A stretch of DNA of 5,924 bases from Actinomycetes bacterium (GTDB lineage: Bacteria; Actinomycetota; Acidimicrobiia; Acidimicrobiales; Palsa-688). The stretch's first letter is position 1, and each line of letters opens with the position of its first letter. The stretch is taken from NCBI GenBank assembly GCA_021796905.1, contig JAKABK010000136.1, positions 1-5,924 on the forward strand. The letters run 5' to 3'. The translations under genes were made by a program, and so were the position numbers. Shown here piece after piece: positions 5,287 through 5,924 of this stretch. The notes under the pieces are model-generated. The model did not search any database, was not told where the DNA came from, and saw nothing but the letters and a program-made list of their open reading frames with translations.

Positions 5287-5924
5287 TCAGAAGTAGATGA
5301 CCCGTCGGGCCCGTTCGGTGACCGCGTCCAGCTCACCGGTCCACGCCCCTGTGGACAGGTACTTCCACCCGGCGTCGCAGACCATCGCGACGATCACGCC
5401 GCTCTCGATCTCCTCGGCGCACTTGGCGGCCCCGGCCATGATCGCCCCCGACGAGATCCCGGCGAAGATCCCGACCTCGGCCAGACGGCGGACCCAGACG
5501 ATGCTCTCCTCGGGCCCGACGACCCGGCTGCGGTCGAGCAGCTCGAAACCGTCGTTGTCGGTGAACACCGGCGGCACGAAACCCTCGTCCAGGTTCTTGA
5601 GCCCGTCGACCATCTCCCCGGCCGGGGGTTGCACCGCCCAGAGCTGCACGTCGGGGTTCTGCTGCTTCAAGAAGCGCCCCACCCCCATCAAGGTGCCGGC
5701 GGTACCCAGGCCGGCGATGAAGTGGGTGACCTCCGGGCAGTCCCGCCAGATCTCCGGCCCGGTGCCCTCGAAGTGGGCCTTGGGGTTGGCCGGGTTGGCG
5801 TACTGGTAGGGGAACCACCAGTCGGGGTGCTCGGCCGCCAGCGCCTGGGCGCGCCGCATGGCCCCGTTGGACCCCTCCGAGCCTGGCGACGGCACGATCT
5901 CGGCGCCCCAGACCTGCAGCAGCT
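5287..5924 (-). CDS. cysM: PLP-dependent cysteine synthase, CysM type (C-terminal two thirds)
   Basis: The visible 211 residues begin LLQVWGAEIV at the right edge; the N-terminal third, including the PLP-binding lysine, lies outside the window. The fold type II enzyme family makes cysteine from an activated serine and a sulfur donor. The phosphate-binding loop of PLP is GLGTAGTLMG, followed by NLDEGFVPPV, GIFAGISSGA and DAGWKYLSTGAW. From recalled sequence, these blocks match Mycobacterium tuberculosis CysM, which uses O-phosphoserine and the sulfur-carrier protein CysO, better than ordinary CysK. YQYANPANPKAHFEGTGPEI also aligns with the mycobacterial enzyme. The position corresponding to Arg220 of that enzyme reads Lys (GLKNLDEG), and the C-terminus ends RARRVIYF. 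Third codon positions remain GC-rich throughout. A GTG inside the visible part is not the true start, because the frame stays open and conserved upstream of it to the edge. An O-acetylserine-using enzyme cannot be excluded. Confidence 0.93.
   Translation of the reverse strand, partial: LLQVWGAEIVPSPGSEGSNGAMRRAQALAAEHPDWWFPYQYANPANPKAHFEGTGPEIWRDCPEVTHFIAGLGTAGTLMGVGRFLKQQNPDVQLWAVQPPAGEMVDGLKNLDEGFVPPVFTDNDGFELLDRSRVVGPEESIVWVRRLAEVGIFAGISSGAIMAGAAKCAEEIESGVIVAMVCDAGWKYLSTGAWTGELDAVTERARRVIYF

Noticed and set aside
1..5924. Genomic island, mobile element or novel defence system
   Set aside because: Composition is uniform and the genes are housekeeping or envelope families. No integrase, transposase, terminal repeats, tRNA or CRISPR-like spaced repeats were seen.

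Overview
This is a very GC-rich window (G or C at nearly all third codon positions) that looks like chromosomal DNA of a high-GC actinobacterium. Two things support that. The cysM-type gene resembles the mycobacterial CysM subfamily rather than generic CysK. The order cysM, rph, rdgB matches the mycobacterial cysM/rphA/rdgB neighbourhood, as I recall it. The exact lineage cannot be fixed by reading alone; Acidimicrobiia-like actinobacteria are one possibility.

Layout, left to right. (1) 1-79, minus strand: the first 26 codons of an unrecognised gene that runs off the left edge. (2) 80-192: a short divergent intergenic region. (3) 193-1719, plus strand: an exported beta-propeller protein with FG-GAP/PQQ-like repeats and a signal peptide. 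(4) 1720-1747: a 28-base convergent junction with a possible hairpin. (5) 1748-2947 and 2950-3774, minus strand: a two-gene ABC exporter for polysaccharide. The permease (Wzm/TagG type) is followed after two bases by the ATPase (Wzt/TagH type), which carries an extra C-terminal Wzt_C-like carbohydrate-recognition domain. (6) 3775-3894: a 120-base leader with a stem-loop just after rdgB and a TANNNT -10-like box. (7) 3895-4503 rdgB, 4503-5240 rph and 5287-5924 cysM (5' end beyond the window), all minus strand, transcribed cysM then rph then rdgB.

How the genes fit together. The cysM-rph-rdgB group is housekeeping: cysteine synthesis, tRNA 3' end trimming and clean-up of non-canonical purine nucleotides. 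rph and rdgB share one base (TGATG) and are probably translationally coupled. The exporter pair is a separate functional unit that should move an undecaprenyl-linked glycan across the membrane. The propeller protein converges on the exporter and is secreted or surface-attached; a link to the glycan is only positional.

No mobile element, CRISPR array, tRNA or rRNA was seen. I found no convincing undescribed system. The most useful leads are the Wzt_C domain on an actinobacterial exporter, a Lys at the position matching Arg220 of mycobacterial CysM, and a start at the left edge that fits a leaderless mRNA.
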